The notes: generated by a model not told the origin, from the letters alone. DNA of 64,000 bases from Prinsepia uniflora (GCA_032719365.1 CM064870.1:22448738-22512737), one strand, 5' to 3'; shown: positions 1-12,244, counted from the first letter of the stretch. Program-made: numbers and translations.

Positions 1-1707
1 CCCTGTTTTCCTTCCTCTCGGCCAGCTTCTTTTTCTTCTTCAGTCGAGCCTCGGCCACGAACTTTCTCCTCTGCTCGGCCGCATCATCAATTTCGATGAC
101 GACCGGAGAACTGCCGAGCGTCGCCTTCCTCTTTTCATCGACCGACGCAGGGGGACTTGAGAATAAGGGCTCAAGGGGCTCCAGCGCCGCTTCATCCACA
201 TCCGTTGCCGGCTGTTCCCCGGCTTGACTGGACCCCCCGGCTATCCGCAGCCTCGGTTTCACTCGGGCCGAAGACTTTGTCTTCAGCGGCTGCCTGAAGT
301 CCACTCTGGATGACGCCCCAGCTTTCTGAGCCTCGGCCTTCGCATCCTCGGCCTGCTTCATTATCTCTTAAATCTTAACCATTCGATTCGAGCACTGGGT
401 GGCCGCAGCAAGCACGTAGTCCGGAGGAGCTGCACAAAAAAAAAAACAACGGTCACTTATCCAGGCCAGCCAACACTTTCACACGGCATGGTGAGTCGAT
501 ACTTACGAAGTTCCGATATCAAGCCGACCTTCAGCAAATTCTGGGGAAGTCGCAAGAAATCCCTACTCCTTTCTGTTCGGTCAAGCCTCTCGAACAGTTC
601 CACACAGTCAGCTTTTTCCTGGTCGGTCACGCTAGGACACTTGAACACCTCTGCAAAAAAACAAAGACACATTAGCCACGGCCTACAAAAAAAAAACAAA
701 CAAACAACAATCCCTAGCCGACCTCCAAACCTAACACTAGTCACACCTTTTGACTGATAATTCCTCGGAATTCTCCTATCTTGGTCGGTTAGGTAGGACC
801 CCTCCCAGTCTCCACAAACCAACACAAAACGATGTTTCCATGCCTTTTGCGATGTGGGCATGTCCCATATGAACGGCCCCCGGGTCTTCCTATCTCGAGC
901 CTCCACATAAATCCACCCCGTTTTATCCCTTCTAAACTGGTAGAGGTAATTTATGTGCCCCCAGGACGGCTCTCCTTTCCTGGCCAGCTTGAAGGCCGTG
1001 TACACACCTGTCAGGGCAATCCAGGTGTTGGGGTTAATTTGACCGATGGCCACCCCAACCTGGGCAACCATCCTTTGCACCCAAGGATGGAGGGGCAGGA
1101 TGACCCCATGCGTGAAGACGTCCGGATGGAAGGTCATCCACGGCTCCGGAGGATCACTCGGCATGTCGCTATCCCCAATCAGCCACATCACAACTGAATC
1201 GGGCACGTGAAACGCTTCTCGGTACGCCTGAATATCATCCCATTTGATCGTACTCAGCTGACGATCAATGTGATAGACGGATGTCGCAACGGTCACCTGC
1301 TTCATTGCATTATCCACATCAATCTCAATCAACATCGGCCTGGATGTCGCATCTTGATCGCTTGTCCCCACAGCTTCTTTTTCTCTCGACCGGCCTGATA
1401 CAAGGGGAATGCCTTCAAAAACATCGGTCTGCCCCACCGAATCTACATCAACGATCAACCGTTCGGCCTCACCAATGGCCGAAACAGCCTCGTCTGGAAT
1501 CTGGGCAAAAGCTTTTTCAAGCTCCTCCTCCAGATCCCTATCTTCCTCGGCCTGCGACCTCAGATTCACCTCTGGCCGAGATGTCCCTGAAGTTGAAGCC
1601 GATCCACTCGTCTTCAACCGTGTGTCAGAAGCGGCCGAATCCGTTGAATCATCCTCGAAGGCATTTCCAGACCGGGCGTCCGTGCCTTGAGAATCTTCAG
1701 ACACCAT
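1..1707 (-). pseudogene. Antisense Transposase_28-domain gene of E0, spliced, one premature stop
   Basis: The reading starts at ATG 1705-1707. Exon 1 (747-1707) is acidic and Ser-rich for about 150 residues. It is followed by the conserved block with WMTFHPDVFTHGV, LPLHPWVQRMV and MPTSQKAWK, which I recognise as the putative gypsy-type transposon family (Pfam Transposase_28). I place two introns. Intron 1 is 651-746 (donor GTGTGA, acceptor TTTTTTGCAG). Intron 2 is 430-506 (donor GTAAGT, acceptor TTTGTGCAG). Both keep the frame, giving QSKEVFKCPSV and ELPPPDYVLAAA across the joins. Exon 3 (429 to the window edge) stays open except for an in-frame TAA at 368-370, and ends in a Lys-rich coiled-coil-like tail. 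The molecular function of the family is unknown to me. Splice sites are inferred from sequence only. Confidence 0.78.
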
Positions 1708-2027
1708 CTACAAATATATAAAAAAAAACCCTCCTAAGAATGGGAAACAACGCGACTCTCCTTACTGGCCGACCTATCGGATCTAGAAACCACGGGACAA
1801 ACATGCATATGTGTTCATCCCATGTTCTTGCAAAAGACAAACTTTAAATCCAAATCACAAGGTCAAAAGTTTACGTACCGTGTTTTACTTGGAAGTCGCC
1901 GTGAGCACCGCCGTGAAGCTTGTTCGGAAATCGCCTTGCCTCGCCGGAAATCGCCTTTGTACTTCTCTCACGAACACTCACAATTCACTTGGACGCACAA
2001 AGTAAAAAGTGAACTTGGCTCCACTCC

Positions 2028-2034
2028 TTTTATA
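2028..2034 (-). promoter_or_regulatory. TATA box for the antisense gene of E0
   Basis: TATAAAA on the minus strand, about 320 bp upstream of the antisense ATG at 1707, with ATTGG close by. The homologous gene in E1 has TATAAATA at 55593-55600, about 290 bp before its ATG. The similar placement supports an own promoter inside the element. Confidence 0.5.
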
Positions 2035-2170
2035 CTAGCCAATTCTAACCATGGTTAAAAAACTAGCCGTTATTACCATGGTCGACCAGCCCAACCGTCA
2101 CCTCGACCTCGATAAGCGGAAGGGTCACCTCGATTTGCACGCGCATTTAAACCGCACTACAAGGTGATGT

Positions 2171-2788
2171 AAGGTCCTGCGCAAGCTGACCGACCAAGGT
2201 GACATCCTTCACCTTGGCACCAAGTGACATGTGATCGGCCTTCAGGGTACCCCCTAGGCCGATCGGTCACCTCATCGTGCAAGGTCCTGCGCAAGCTGAC
2301 CGACCAAGGTGACATCCTTCACCTTGGCACCAAGTGACATGTGATCGGCCTTCACGGTACCTCCGAGGCCGATCGGTCACCACATCGTGCAAGGTCCTGC
2401 GCAAGCTGACCGACCAAGGTGACATCCTTCACCTTGGCACCAAGTGACATGTGATCGGCCTTCAGGGTACCCCCTAGGCCGATCGGTCACCTCATCGTGC
2501 AAGGTCCTGCGCAAGCTGACCGACCAAGGTGACATCCTTCACCTTGGCACCAAGTGACATGTGATCGGCCTTCAGGGTACCCCCTAGGCCGATCGGTCAC
2601 CTCATCGTGCAAGGTCCTGCGCAAGCTGACCGACCAAGGTGACATCCTTCACCTTGGCACCAAGGGACATGTGATCGGCCTTCAGGGTACCCCCTAGGCC
2701 GATCGGTCACCTCATCGTGTAAGGTCCTGCGCAGGCTGGTCGATCAAGGTGGTCGGCCTGCAGGGTACCCCTAGGCCGATCGGCCACC
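2171..2788 (+). repeat. 110-bp tandem array, five full copies plus a degenerate partial
   Basis: Units begin with aaggtcctgcgc at 2171, 2281, 2391, 2501 and 2611, an exact 110-bp period with only a few substitutions. A partial copy with an internal deletion starts at 2721. Each unit contains caaggtgacatccttcaccttgg, itself an inverted repeat, and gatcggcc...ggccgatc arms. It lies between the antisense promoter and the polypurine tract. This 3' untranslated position is known to generate satellite-like arrays in Tat elements. Confidence 0.95.
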
Positions 2789-2958
2789 CACTTACACCCG
2801 TCCAACGCCAGTTTTACACTCCCATCCTTCGGTTTTTCTCCTCTGTCAAGGGCTTGGGGGACTGGGGACTAGCATACTACGCACCAGAACAGGCCGACAA
2901 GCATAATACAAGCCCTCAACCGAGGCAATCCACCTCAGTCAACGACTTGGGGGACTTC

Positions 2959-3448
2959 TGTTCGTACCTAAACTGGTCGGCCTGGTCAAAATCCCGAACC
3001 AATCTGACCTGCTCCTGCTCCACCAGTCCCAGGCAAGTCTCAGATTACGCTAACAAAGCCAAGAACGACATAGGAAGACCAAATCTGGTCGGCAAGGCTT
3101 ACTGACAAGTCATAAATGCTATCCGGGACCACCACAGGACACCTGTCAAACTCCTAGAGGCAGCAACATTTATCCCACATTGACAAACACCAACAAACAC
3201 ATTCAATGCTACTATAAATACAAGGGCATCCCCCTCCAAAAGGTAATGACAATCTTGCCCTCACGCTGTCTAAATTACAACAGTACCCTTCTACCTAACT
3301 GACTTAGGCATCGGAGACTGTTCGGCTGGCATCACACCGGTGTCCCTTTGCGTTTACCCTCTTCCTGTGCAGGCCACAATATTTCGGAGGGGATCGCGAA
3401 GGAAGCTCAGCGAGGCAGGAGTAGGTTGATCCATTTCTTGCATCAACA
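2959..3448 (+). repeat. E0 3' LTR
   Basis: Starts TGTTCGTACC directly after the purine tract and ends ATCAACA. The TG...CA ends and 490-bp length match the E1 LTR (486 bp). TATAAATA at 3213-3220 is a likely transcription signal. A GGCATCACACCGGTGTCC palindrome corresponds to GGCACC-ACACC-GGTGCC in the E1 LTRs. Confidence 0.75.
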
Positions 3449-3558
3449 TAGTTCATCATCATCTATTGCCTCCGAGCATATTCCGAAGGTGGTAACAAGC
3501 TTATATAAATACACGTTGAAATTGAAGCGAATTAATGTTTTTTACTTCATCCGTTCCT

Positions 3559-3806
3559 CGTATTTTTATTTTGGAAAACGGTAGGGTGATCGTATCATTC
3601 GCAAGTTACATATGGGTCTTATTTGTGTTGGTGGGTTTTACATGTATATTTAGTGTGTGAATAGTAAACCATATAATCTCCTTTATATTTTTGTTTTGGA
3701 AAATAATAGGGAGATCTTATCATTTGCAAGTTACATATGGATTCTATTTTTGGTTGTGGGTTTTACATATTTATTTACTGTGTGAATTGTAAACTATATA
3801 ATTTGT
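3559..3806 (+). repeat. Two-copy tandem duplication, about 125 bp
   Basis: The copies share ttttggaaaa, the gcaagttacatatgg block and gggttttacat at a spacing of 125 bp (for example ttgga at 3571 and 3696). They have diverged noticeably, so the duplication is old. Confidence 0.7.
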
Positions 3807-4166
3807 CTTGTGAGTCTGATCACATATAAAGCTGTGTTGCTCTGGAGGCAAAGAGAAAAAGTATGTCATTATTCAAATAATTCACTTATACGTGGATGTT
3901 TCATTAAATACACCGTATTGTACTGACTATTTCAATTGGATAGACTAATCTGTCCAATGTATAAAATGACTATTTAGTCCGACGTTTGGTGCTCAATCGG
4001 ATTAAAATACCAATTATATTATATTGAACAAATGATTTTATTTTAGTTGATATGAAATATTTATATATAAATATTAATTATGTACATTATTATTATTTTT
4101 TTATTATTTATCATAATTAATTATTTATATATTATTATTTATATTCATTTAAATTTGATTTTAAAC

Positions 4167-4167
<1 letters not shown>

Positions 4168-4212
<45 letters not shown>

Positions 4213-4213
4213 T
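4168..4213. repeat. (ATT)n microsatellite
   Basis: About 15 uninterrupted ATT units in an AT-rich context. Confidence 0.95.
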
Positions 4214-4267
4214 TCAAGATTATTAGTCATCCGACTATTTAATACGAATAACTTAGAGAGTATTATT

Positions 4268-4406
4268 TTAGCGTGTTTGGATCGTATAAAAACACCCAAT
4301 CATATTAATTTATACAGTGGCTAATTAATACGAGCGGTATCAAACACTAACTTCGTATTATATTATCCTATCCAGTTTCTTATACGGCGTACCAAATATA
4401 GCCGCA
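4268..4406. mobile_element. Possible MITE-like inverted-repeat element
   Basis: The left end reads gcgtgtttggatcgtataa. The right end, reverse-complemented, reads gcggctatatttggta then gccgtataa. The arms are similar but imperfect, the interior is short and AT-rich, and I found no clear TSD. This is a weak call. Confidence 0.25.
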
Positions 4407-5329
4407 TGGTTTAGGGTACAATACAAATGACAAAAATACTTTTACATAGATAGCCATATATATTAAACTATATATAACTCTCTGAATATTTTATCTAAAA
4501 GTGTCTCTTGGTTACACATCTATGTGTTGTCTCGTTAAAATTTGGTCAGATAATAAAAACCACGTGCGATAATGACTGCCATAGTTGAACAAAAAAGAGT
4601 GCAATGAGGTGGACAAGGAGTAGTCGCATATGAATCTTCGGAGGTAGCTGAAGCTATTTATCCTGGATAATGAGCAGATAATACGCTTATGGGATAGGAT
4701 ACATTAAAGTTACTTTACCAAAACCTTTCCTAGTAAATCAACTGGGAAAAACTCGTGGTCGAAGGAAAAAGTTGAGTACATGCATATGAGTTGAATCGTG
4801 GCAATATCAGGATGCAGTCTTAATTGGATGACTATACCAAAAGTGTTCATCGTTAAAATCTAGCGAGGTGACAAAATCCAATGAGACAAAATAACTCTAG
4901 TAGTAGGACAAAAGAGTACACGATACTCAATATACTTCGGAATACTTGATATACTCCAAGATACTCTGTATGCTTCAGGATACTCAATATACTTGAAAAT
5001 ACTTAGTGTGCTTCGGGATACTTCCTCTGATAGGACTCTCCTCGGAATTACCTCGATACTCGTGAAAAAGGCTTATTCCCGTCTAACACAAACACTTAAA
5101 ATATTGAAAATACTCTTAGTTCAAAATACATATGCAATAATGTCAGACAAGGGATATCATCCACATGTCAATCATTAAATAGAGTTTGAAAATAAAGGTC
5201 ATACAAAGCACTAGATAACCGAAATCCTACTCTAGTAAAAGAGAGTGCGTTGTTCAAAGGATAATGCTCCAACCCCAGTTAGCCCTTATCACAAACAACA
5301 TGGAGGGTAAGAAAAACCATAGAAACCTT

Positions 5330-6446
5330 TAGTGGACAAAACTAACCCCAAAAAGTTAGCCCTCAACCTCAAGCCCTTCTTAGGATCTAGAAAACGGACG
5401 ATTATGGGCGTGCTTAAAGGTTTTGCTTTATCATCATTAAGTCTCTCAACATCTTCTGGATGTAATTCGATTGATGGACTGAAATCTCATTATGCACAGT
5501 GCTTGAGCTCCAGGCTGGGATAAAAGTTCGTTCCCCAAGATCTTTCATTTGAAATTATACCTTCAAGTGTTTAGCTATTTCTTTGATATCTTCTAGAGTA
5601 CCAATCAACAGAAACCGAGTAACTTATTTTCTTAATAAACAAGCATGGACATAGTTCATTATTCGCATATCACATCCTGATCTAATATTCACTTAGATAG
5701 TTATATCAATCTAGATTGTTTCAGTTCGTAGAGTAAATACCTCAAACGAATGAACAGCGTGTTCCGTGGTCTGAAACTATTCGCATTAGGTATCTTAAAT
5801 CCTCCAAGGACTTTATACATTTTTGGGTATCCAAATCCCCGGAGAGATATGTTGTGAGAAAATTCATATCCATAAGTTCTATACTTAATTTTTTAGAAAC
5901 TATTAAACTCATAAGGTAGCGGAATGTTATTACGGCCATTACGAGAGAATATGTCTCCTCATGATCAATCACAAGGTATTGAGAAAATCCTTGCACCACT
6001 AAATAAGATGGGTATCTCACAATATCATCTTTCTCATTACTTTTCCTTACATCTACCCATTTAAATTCTACAAGTTTAACATAGGGAGGCGTGGGAGTGA
6101 CAGGTCTAAACACCTCCCTTTTTATCAAGGAATCTAATTCGACATGGATTGCTTCTTTTCATTTTGGCTAGTTTTCTCTATGTTGGCATTCATTAATCAA
6201 CAAAGTGAGGTTCGATTTCATCACTGGTTATTATTTCGGTAACTACCGAAAATATAAATATAGCATCAATGATAATAGCATTATGGTTCCATATCTCACA
6301 TCAGCATGTATAATTTACTAAGATCTCTCTATTCTCGGGAGTGGATTCAGAAGTTTGATTGTCTTCCAACATCGTCTCTTCTAGGACTGACCCATAATCT
6401 TTAATTATCCCATGAGATAGATAAATTAATATTAAAATAACTAAGG
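5330..6446 (-). pseudogene. E7 copia pol, reverse transcriptase part, degenerate
   Basis: Reading down the minus strand there is first YGSVLEET near 6400, then the copia RT block 6128-5742 with VFRPVTPTPP, FKWVDVRK, VVQGFSQ and EETYSLVMAVITFRYL. These correspond to the family motifs for lysine-rich RT domain 1 and the P-V-A region. Downstream, LIGTLEDIKEIAKHL and FQMKDLGE (about 5600) and KAKPLSTPIIVR (about 5420) are recognisable in shifting frames. The YVDD catalytic box is missing, apparently deleted. Many stops and frameshifts make it clearly dead. It continues the integrase half found at 30.9 kb. Confidence 0.85.
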
Positions 6447-7060
6447 TGTAAAGACCTGAAAATTCGAAAAAAAAAAAAGTAAATTTGGAAAAATAGAAAT
6501 GAAAAATGATGATCTTGCCCTTGAAGGTAAAAAGTTGATTTTTTGACCTAAACATTTTTTAGATGTTTTGTGAAGATCATTATGAAAGTCTCGGACTCCT
6601 AAATTCATAGACTGGTGGTTTACTAAAATCAATGCTCGAATAGGTTCGATATGAGTCAAAAGTGAGTAGGGGTAATACTGTAATTTTGTTACCAAAGACA
6701 TTTTGATAATTTTACAAGAGGGGCCAAGAATACTCTAGACTTTTCTTTCTTTTCCATCGACCTAGCTTAGGTATACATGTGTGTGTGTGCGCGCGTACCA
6801 TTAGGTTTAGGGGGAGAATGCAAGAAAAGAGTGAAAATAAAAAAATAAAGAAGAAAAATGAGAGGGATGGGAGAAAGAAAGGAAAGCAGAGTGGGAAGGA
6901 AGAAGGAAAGAGGGAGATCACAATGAAAGGAAGAAAATGAGACGAGAAGGGTAGGCTTGATGATCTTATAACTTAAACTCGTGAGGCTCAAAGGATGGTC
7001 CTTGACCATCAAACAATTATGAATCCTCTCAGTGTTTAACTAGGGATACTAGGCGGTTAG

Positions 7061-9843
7061 TGTCAGGACCCGTCCCAAATCCCCCCTCAATTAACGCGGG
7101 ACGCGCCTAATCTTGTCTGACACGAAGTGTCAAACAAGGGAAATTCCGACTTTGCCCCACCGGGCTTCTAGAGTATGTCAGGATCCAGAGGAGGAGTGTG
7201 ATGTCTTGGTCTCCGGTACAGCCCGCATCCACAATCAACCTGAAAGACATTAAAACCACGAAAAGCTGTGAGTGGACAAAACAAAGGATTTATAAAAACA
7301 TTTCACGAAAAGAAGATTTATGCCCTTCATTAAAAATCATGCATGCATTTGAAAACCATTTATCAAAATGAAACCATTAGGGCCTTAACCCAAACCGTGA
7401 ATCAAACCAATTATACGGGCCAATGCCCAAATCCATAATTCAAACCATATGGGAACTCAGCCCAATACCAAATCACGTGGGGCTCAGCCCAAAACCAATA
7501 CATGTGGGTCTCAGCCCAAAACACCAATCCTCGGCATCCCTGATGCCTGACATTCGAGATGTCACAATCACACTTGTCACGGTTATAAGCTACGCGTGCT
7601 ACCCGGGGTCTCAAATCCCAAGTCTCCCCAGGGTCCACCCAGATCAATGACTCGCAGGTCAATGACCCTCCCTGGGGGGGAGGTTTTAACCTCTAGCAAC
7701 CCTTGCTCCTGAGTCACTATAAGGACCGGTCGTTCCATGCAATGACCCGTCGCAGGCAATTGTCCCATGACTACTCCAGGATACTACGAGACGTCTGGAG
7801 GGGAAAACCCGCCACTCCAGGATACTAAGACGTCTGGAGGGTATCCGTTCAATAGGATGGTATACGGAAAACCATTTCAAATCATTTCGAAACCATTCAT
7901 AGGGCCACACCCGAGTTTTCTGTAAAACCATCATAAATCCATATATGGGTCCCCGACCCGAAATCACCTTTATAAAACATAACTGGGCCTCCAGCCCGAT
8001 ATCATAATCAATTGGGCCTCAATCCCGAATTCGTAAACCAATTGGGCCCCCAGCCCAATCGTATAACTCAAATGGGCCTCTAGCCCGATTTATCATCCAA
8101 TCAAATGGACTCCAAGTCCAGTAGTTTCCAACCAAATGGGTCTTATACCCGATTCCATGTTTTCCAAATATGAAATTGTTTCATCAAACCAATATAGAAA
8201 GCATAGCATGTATATGCATCGTATAAAACTGAAAACTTCAAAATACGTGCAAATACGTAAATACGAAAAAACCACAAACAAATGCACTCATGGAATCACA
8301 AAACATGTTCTCAAACACATATAAAAAATTTATGTATGCATCAATTTAGAAAGAAAGGTCCACTCACAGACCGCCCAAAGTCGCGCCTCGATATGCGTGT
8401 CATATGCCTTTCCCGAGCCAATCGCCGTCTCTGGGGTTCTTGAACCTTTCCAAATCGTAATAGAGGGTCACTAACTACTTAAATAACCCCTCATTAAAGT
8501 CCCACAATTTTCCGGAATTATTTAATTATTTTTAAAGTCGATCCTAAACCTTCGGACATCCCGAACTATATCGAAACGATGTCCGATTGACTCGAAACCA
8601 GTCCCAAAATGTTCGTTACATTGAATAGATGATTTCAAATGTTGGAACCTTCCTTAGAAATTGGGCTACATGCCCACACGAGCCGACATAAGTCCCTGCA
8701 TGTGGGAGCCACGTGCCGTTACAGTGACCGTCCCTATCCTCGCGACGGCAGGTCCGACCGATTCGGAAGTTCGGCCAGTCCAACTGGACAGACGTGAGTG
8801 GTCCAACCTTGTAAATTATTCATTTTCCCTCCTTTTTCTTCCCTCTTTCCACCAATCTTCTCTAATCTATCATAGGAATCATTTTATTCAATCAAAACCT
8901 GGAAAACAATCCTAAAATCCATGGGTTCAATAACCCATTTTAAACGCAAACTTTCAACCTCTGTTTACGGTATTACCAAGGGCCCAAACTCAAAACTAAG
9001 GGTCCCAATATATTCCTACGGTCCCTAAAAATGTACTAGGAAGGTCGATTTGGTTCAACTTGGCCGGAAACCAAATTCGGTGGACGGCCACCGAATTTCT
9101 CCCAGCCGCCGTTCCAGGTCATACAGCCTCTTTCCACCGTCCAAATCTACTTCCTAATCATCCTATCAACCTTCTAAACACTTCCTAATCAACATCTAGC
9201 CTCCCTAACGTCTAAAACCCAAGAATCCAAATTCAAAAACATAAAAGGGTTCGGGTTTTAGCTTTGCCGTGCATTCCACTGCCATCCACGGCGGTCCAGC
9301 AGCCGGCCACCTCCTCTCTTGGTCCAGCACTCATCCTCAGCTCCTCTCCTAGCCTCAGATGGATGTAGATGGGAAGGGTTTGGATTTGGGGTTAACTGGG
9401 TTTGGGTTTGGTGGGAAAGATCGAACAGGAAAGGAAGGAATGGATATGCATGTGTCTGTGTAAGGGAATCAATGGATGGGTGACACTTGTCACTCATCCA
9501 TTGGACCTGGGGAAAAGATCTGGGCCCACTTGATGCCAAAAGTCCCCCATCTCGTAAAACGTGAAATAGTTCCTCGGAACTTCCTTGAACCTTAACTTTC
9601 CCGTCGAACGTTCGATTTCGACGTGCCCCCTGTCTACGGACTCATGACGTCCCGATCTACGTCACGGTTATCAACCCTCGGCCATCGGACCTCCCAGGTC
9701 AAAAGCCAACTTTTCGCCCTCGTTTAGGGGCAAAATCATAATTTCGCCCTGAACGTCCGTTAATCCTCGGCTAATCCCCGATTAGCGCTACTAATCCGTA
9801 ATTAGTCTTAATTAATCCTAAAAACTAGGGACGGGTCGTCACA
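7061..9843 (-). mobile_element. E5: solo LTR of a gypsy-type family
   Basis: Minus-strand LTR starting TGTGACGACCCGTCCC at 9843 and ending GGGTCCTGACA at 7061, 2783 bp. The flanks rejoin into E4 LTR sequence (aggcggtta ... ttgagttcc). No internal region or second LTR is present, so it is a solo LTR. I find no clean TSD. It contains GTGAGTGGAC/GTCCACTCAC arms (7268-7277 and 8358-8367), a ~30-bp GGGC...GCCC minisatellite (7983-8150), the U3 palindrome near 9644-9665 and the 3' hairpin at 7115-7135. Confidence 0.85.
7983..8150. repeat. GGGC..GCCC minisatellite inside E5
   Basis: About six degenerate units of 28-31 bp. Each has gggcc, a 3-5 base spacer and gcccgat or gcccaat, so every unit is a small palindrome. 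Related, less regular units extend back to 7420. Confidence 0.8.
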
Positions 9844-11209
9844 GTGATTTGAGTTCCAGGGTCATTTTGGGCCAAAAGAGCATAAGTTTGGATGCTGAAA
9901 AAGCCATTGTAATTACTGAAAAATCATAGTCGAAGGATTGGTGCTTTGGGAAAAGTTTCAAGGTAAGGTTTCCGTACTTTGAGTCCATAGATCCTCTCCT
10001 CATGTTGTTTATAAAATTGGGCTTTAGAAAAATGTTAAATGGTGGGAAAATATTGGAGTTTCAATGGGTCAAGACGTCGGTTCAAACAACATGAGTTGTA
10101 GACCCGGTGAGAGCAAGATGGCGACACTGTAGCAGCGTGTGGCCTCCATGCGTAGAGGCCTTTTGGCGGGGCGTGAGGGCATGTGCGGCGGTGTCTACGG
10201 TTGCTGTCAACACAAAAAATCTTCTTCTTGAAATTCTAAATTTGATGATATAATTTTCGAATTATTTGGATATCATTAGGGTGTAGTTTGGATGTATGTT
10301 TATGCTATGTTTATAATTATATTGTGTATGTTTTAAATTCAAGTTTACTTTTGAATAATTTGAGAAAATTAGATAAGGTTAAATTGGATGTTTCATTTCA
10401 GTAATAAAACATAAAAACGAAATTGGAAATATGTAATCAAGGATATGGTTTAAAGTATGTAATTATACTATTGTGCACATTTATAATGTTAATCATTTTT
10501 TTAAAAGGATTTGGCCATAAACATATTTGGATAATTAAGAAATTGATGATTATAATTGTGATAAATGGTAAGCTTATGAAAGTGATAAAAAGAAGGATTT
10601 GACTATTGTTTATGTGAGAAGGTTTTCTTTAAGTTAATATACAAAACTACCGTATACATGATAACAATGTAATTATATATGATGATAATGTGATGATGAA
10701 TGTATGATGTATGATGTATGATGTATGATGGTCATGTGATTGTGGGTGTGTGCTTCTATTAATATGATGATATGATGTTGTTTTGATATCATATATGATG
10801 TTATGTTGTGATGAGATGATATGATGATACATATGATGATGCGATGATAAAACATGGCAATGATATGATACGAGGTGATGAGGACGTGATGTTAATGGTA
10901 ATTTTATGATGAATAAACGTTTTAAAAACTGTTATGTATAATTCAATATAATCATTTAGTGAACTCATGTTCGAGATGAGTCAAATGACAGTTCTCACTA
11001 CTTGACAAGGTTAGTGGGTTGCTCGTGGGTGGTAACCCCACAAGGGTGGGTTTAATTTGATTAATCTAGTAAGATATGGACACGGATAAAATTGGAGATA
11101 TCCCTTTTCTGAGAAGAAGTATAAGTAAATTTTGGTAAATTTGAAATGCTTGTCAGACGGGAGCAGGACAAAAAATGATTTTTAAGTAAATTGAGGATGA
11201 GTCATATCA

Positions 11210-12244
11210 ACTTGGTATTAGAGCATAGGTATTGAATATTTTATGTCTGAGATATGAGCTTTGAGCATAGCATATTTTTAATTGTTTTATTACATGATGT
11301 TGGTTTGATTATGATTTTAAAATACTTTTTAATAACTTTATCGAACTATTTGAAGTGCACATGTTATGAGATTTATCGTAAATATTGCTTGGACTAAAGT
11401 CCATGTTGAAATTTGTGTTCGACTTCAATCGAGAGTTAAGATTTTTGATTTATTTGATAATGATTTGAATTTGGTTTTCAATTGATTTTTGATGATTTTT
11501 GAGAGTATACGTTTTACGAGGTTTATGAAAATTATGTCAAGCTTAGACTCAAATTTTGAAAATGATGATTTGGTTTATTAAGAAATGAATATATGTTGTA
11601 AATGTGAATTTGATTTTGAGGAATTTATATTATAAATATAGGTATCTAGAAATTTGTATTATTGTTGTTATGGACAGATGTTGTTTCCCGAGTAGTGGTC
11701 AGTCTCAAACGTTGAGATAAAACTCATTTCCTAAGACTGATATTGTGGGCTAACGACTCGGACGTCAAGTTAGACTCCAGATCCTGATTCAGTAGTGATT
11801 GGTTAGTCTCCTGAGACTAGTACTGTGATAGTTAGTCTCAGACGCCGAGCTGGGCTCCAAATCCCGAGACTGGTATTTTGATCACTCGGACGTCGAGCAG
11901 GGATCTAGATCCTAAGTGAGGTTACATTTGGATGTCGAGCTGAGCTCCAGATCTCGAGTGGCTTACTACCGGTAGTGCTGTTGTGTGATGTGGTTGACTC
12001 TTGAGTTATAAATTGGATGTGCTTGGTTATAGACTGGTAGGATATAAGTTATGTATGGTACTTTTGTGTTCCTGAATATGAGATCTCAAAATTGTTTATG
12101 TCTAAATCAAGTTGAAATTAATAAGAAGAAGATATCGGCAGGTTGATTACTTTTTGAGAAACTCAGTTTTCCAATTTGAGGATGGAAATAAGATTGATTT
12201 GTTCTAAAATTTTGAGGACGAAATTTGTTTTAAAAAGAGTAGGT
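11210..12244 (+). other. E4 internal region, non-coding
   Basis: It begins with the primer site TGGTATTAGAGC at 11213-11224 (one change from the iMet-type TGGTATCAGAGC) and ends with ttttgaggacgaaatttg and the purine tract aaaaagagtaggt. Between them is AT-rich DNA plus a degenerate repeat (11690-11960) of ctcggacgtcgag and ctccagatcc. No ORF or pol motif is seen in about 1 kb. Confidence 0.75.

Larger units (their letters stand above)
1..3448 (+). mobile_element. E0: Tat-like non-autonomous LTR retroelement, left end outside window
   Basis: This is the right-hand part of an LTR element. In order it holds an antisense gene (1-1707, minus), a five-copy 110-bp tandem array, a purine-rich tract (acttgggggacttc, ending 2958) and a 3' LTR (2959-3448). 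The layout matches E1 at 35748-56607: same polypurine tract, same LTR size (490 versus 486 bp) and same antisense gene. No gag or pol is visible. Extra antisense ORFs and hypervariable 3' untranslated regions are known features of Tat-lineage Ty3/gypsy elements, so I infer that lineage. The 5' LTR and primer site lie left of base 1, so no TSD can be tested. Confidence 0.8.
3449..4436. other. Unassigned AT-rich spacer
   Basis: I see no gene. It holds a tandem duplication (3559-3806), an ATT microsatellite and a possible short inverted-repeat element at its right end. It separates the E0 LTR from copia relic E7. Confidence 0.5.
6447..11209 (+). repeat. E4 5' LTR, interrupted by E5
   Basis: The LTR sequence is 6447-7060 and 9844-11209, aligning with the 3' LTR pieces 12245-13325 and 29927-30907. 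It includes a short (GT)n tract at about 6777-6795 and an ATGATG-rich low-complexity stretch at 10676-10870. Confidence 0.85.

Noticed and set aside
2171..2788. 110-bp array as a CRISPR-like repeat
   Set aside because: Units are contiguous with no unique spacers, and the context is a plant retroelement.
4919..5010. gatactc/atactt degenerate repeat as a minisatellite or regulatory array
   Set aside because: Units vary too much in length and sequence. It may be part of the copia 3' end, so I list no separate feature.
6900..7060. Search for a 5-bp TSD around E5
   Set aside because: gttag on the left and gtgat on the right do not match well enough, so E5 is called from its LTR structure and the rejoining of E4 sequence only.
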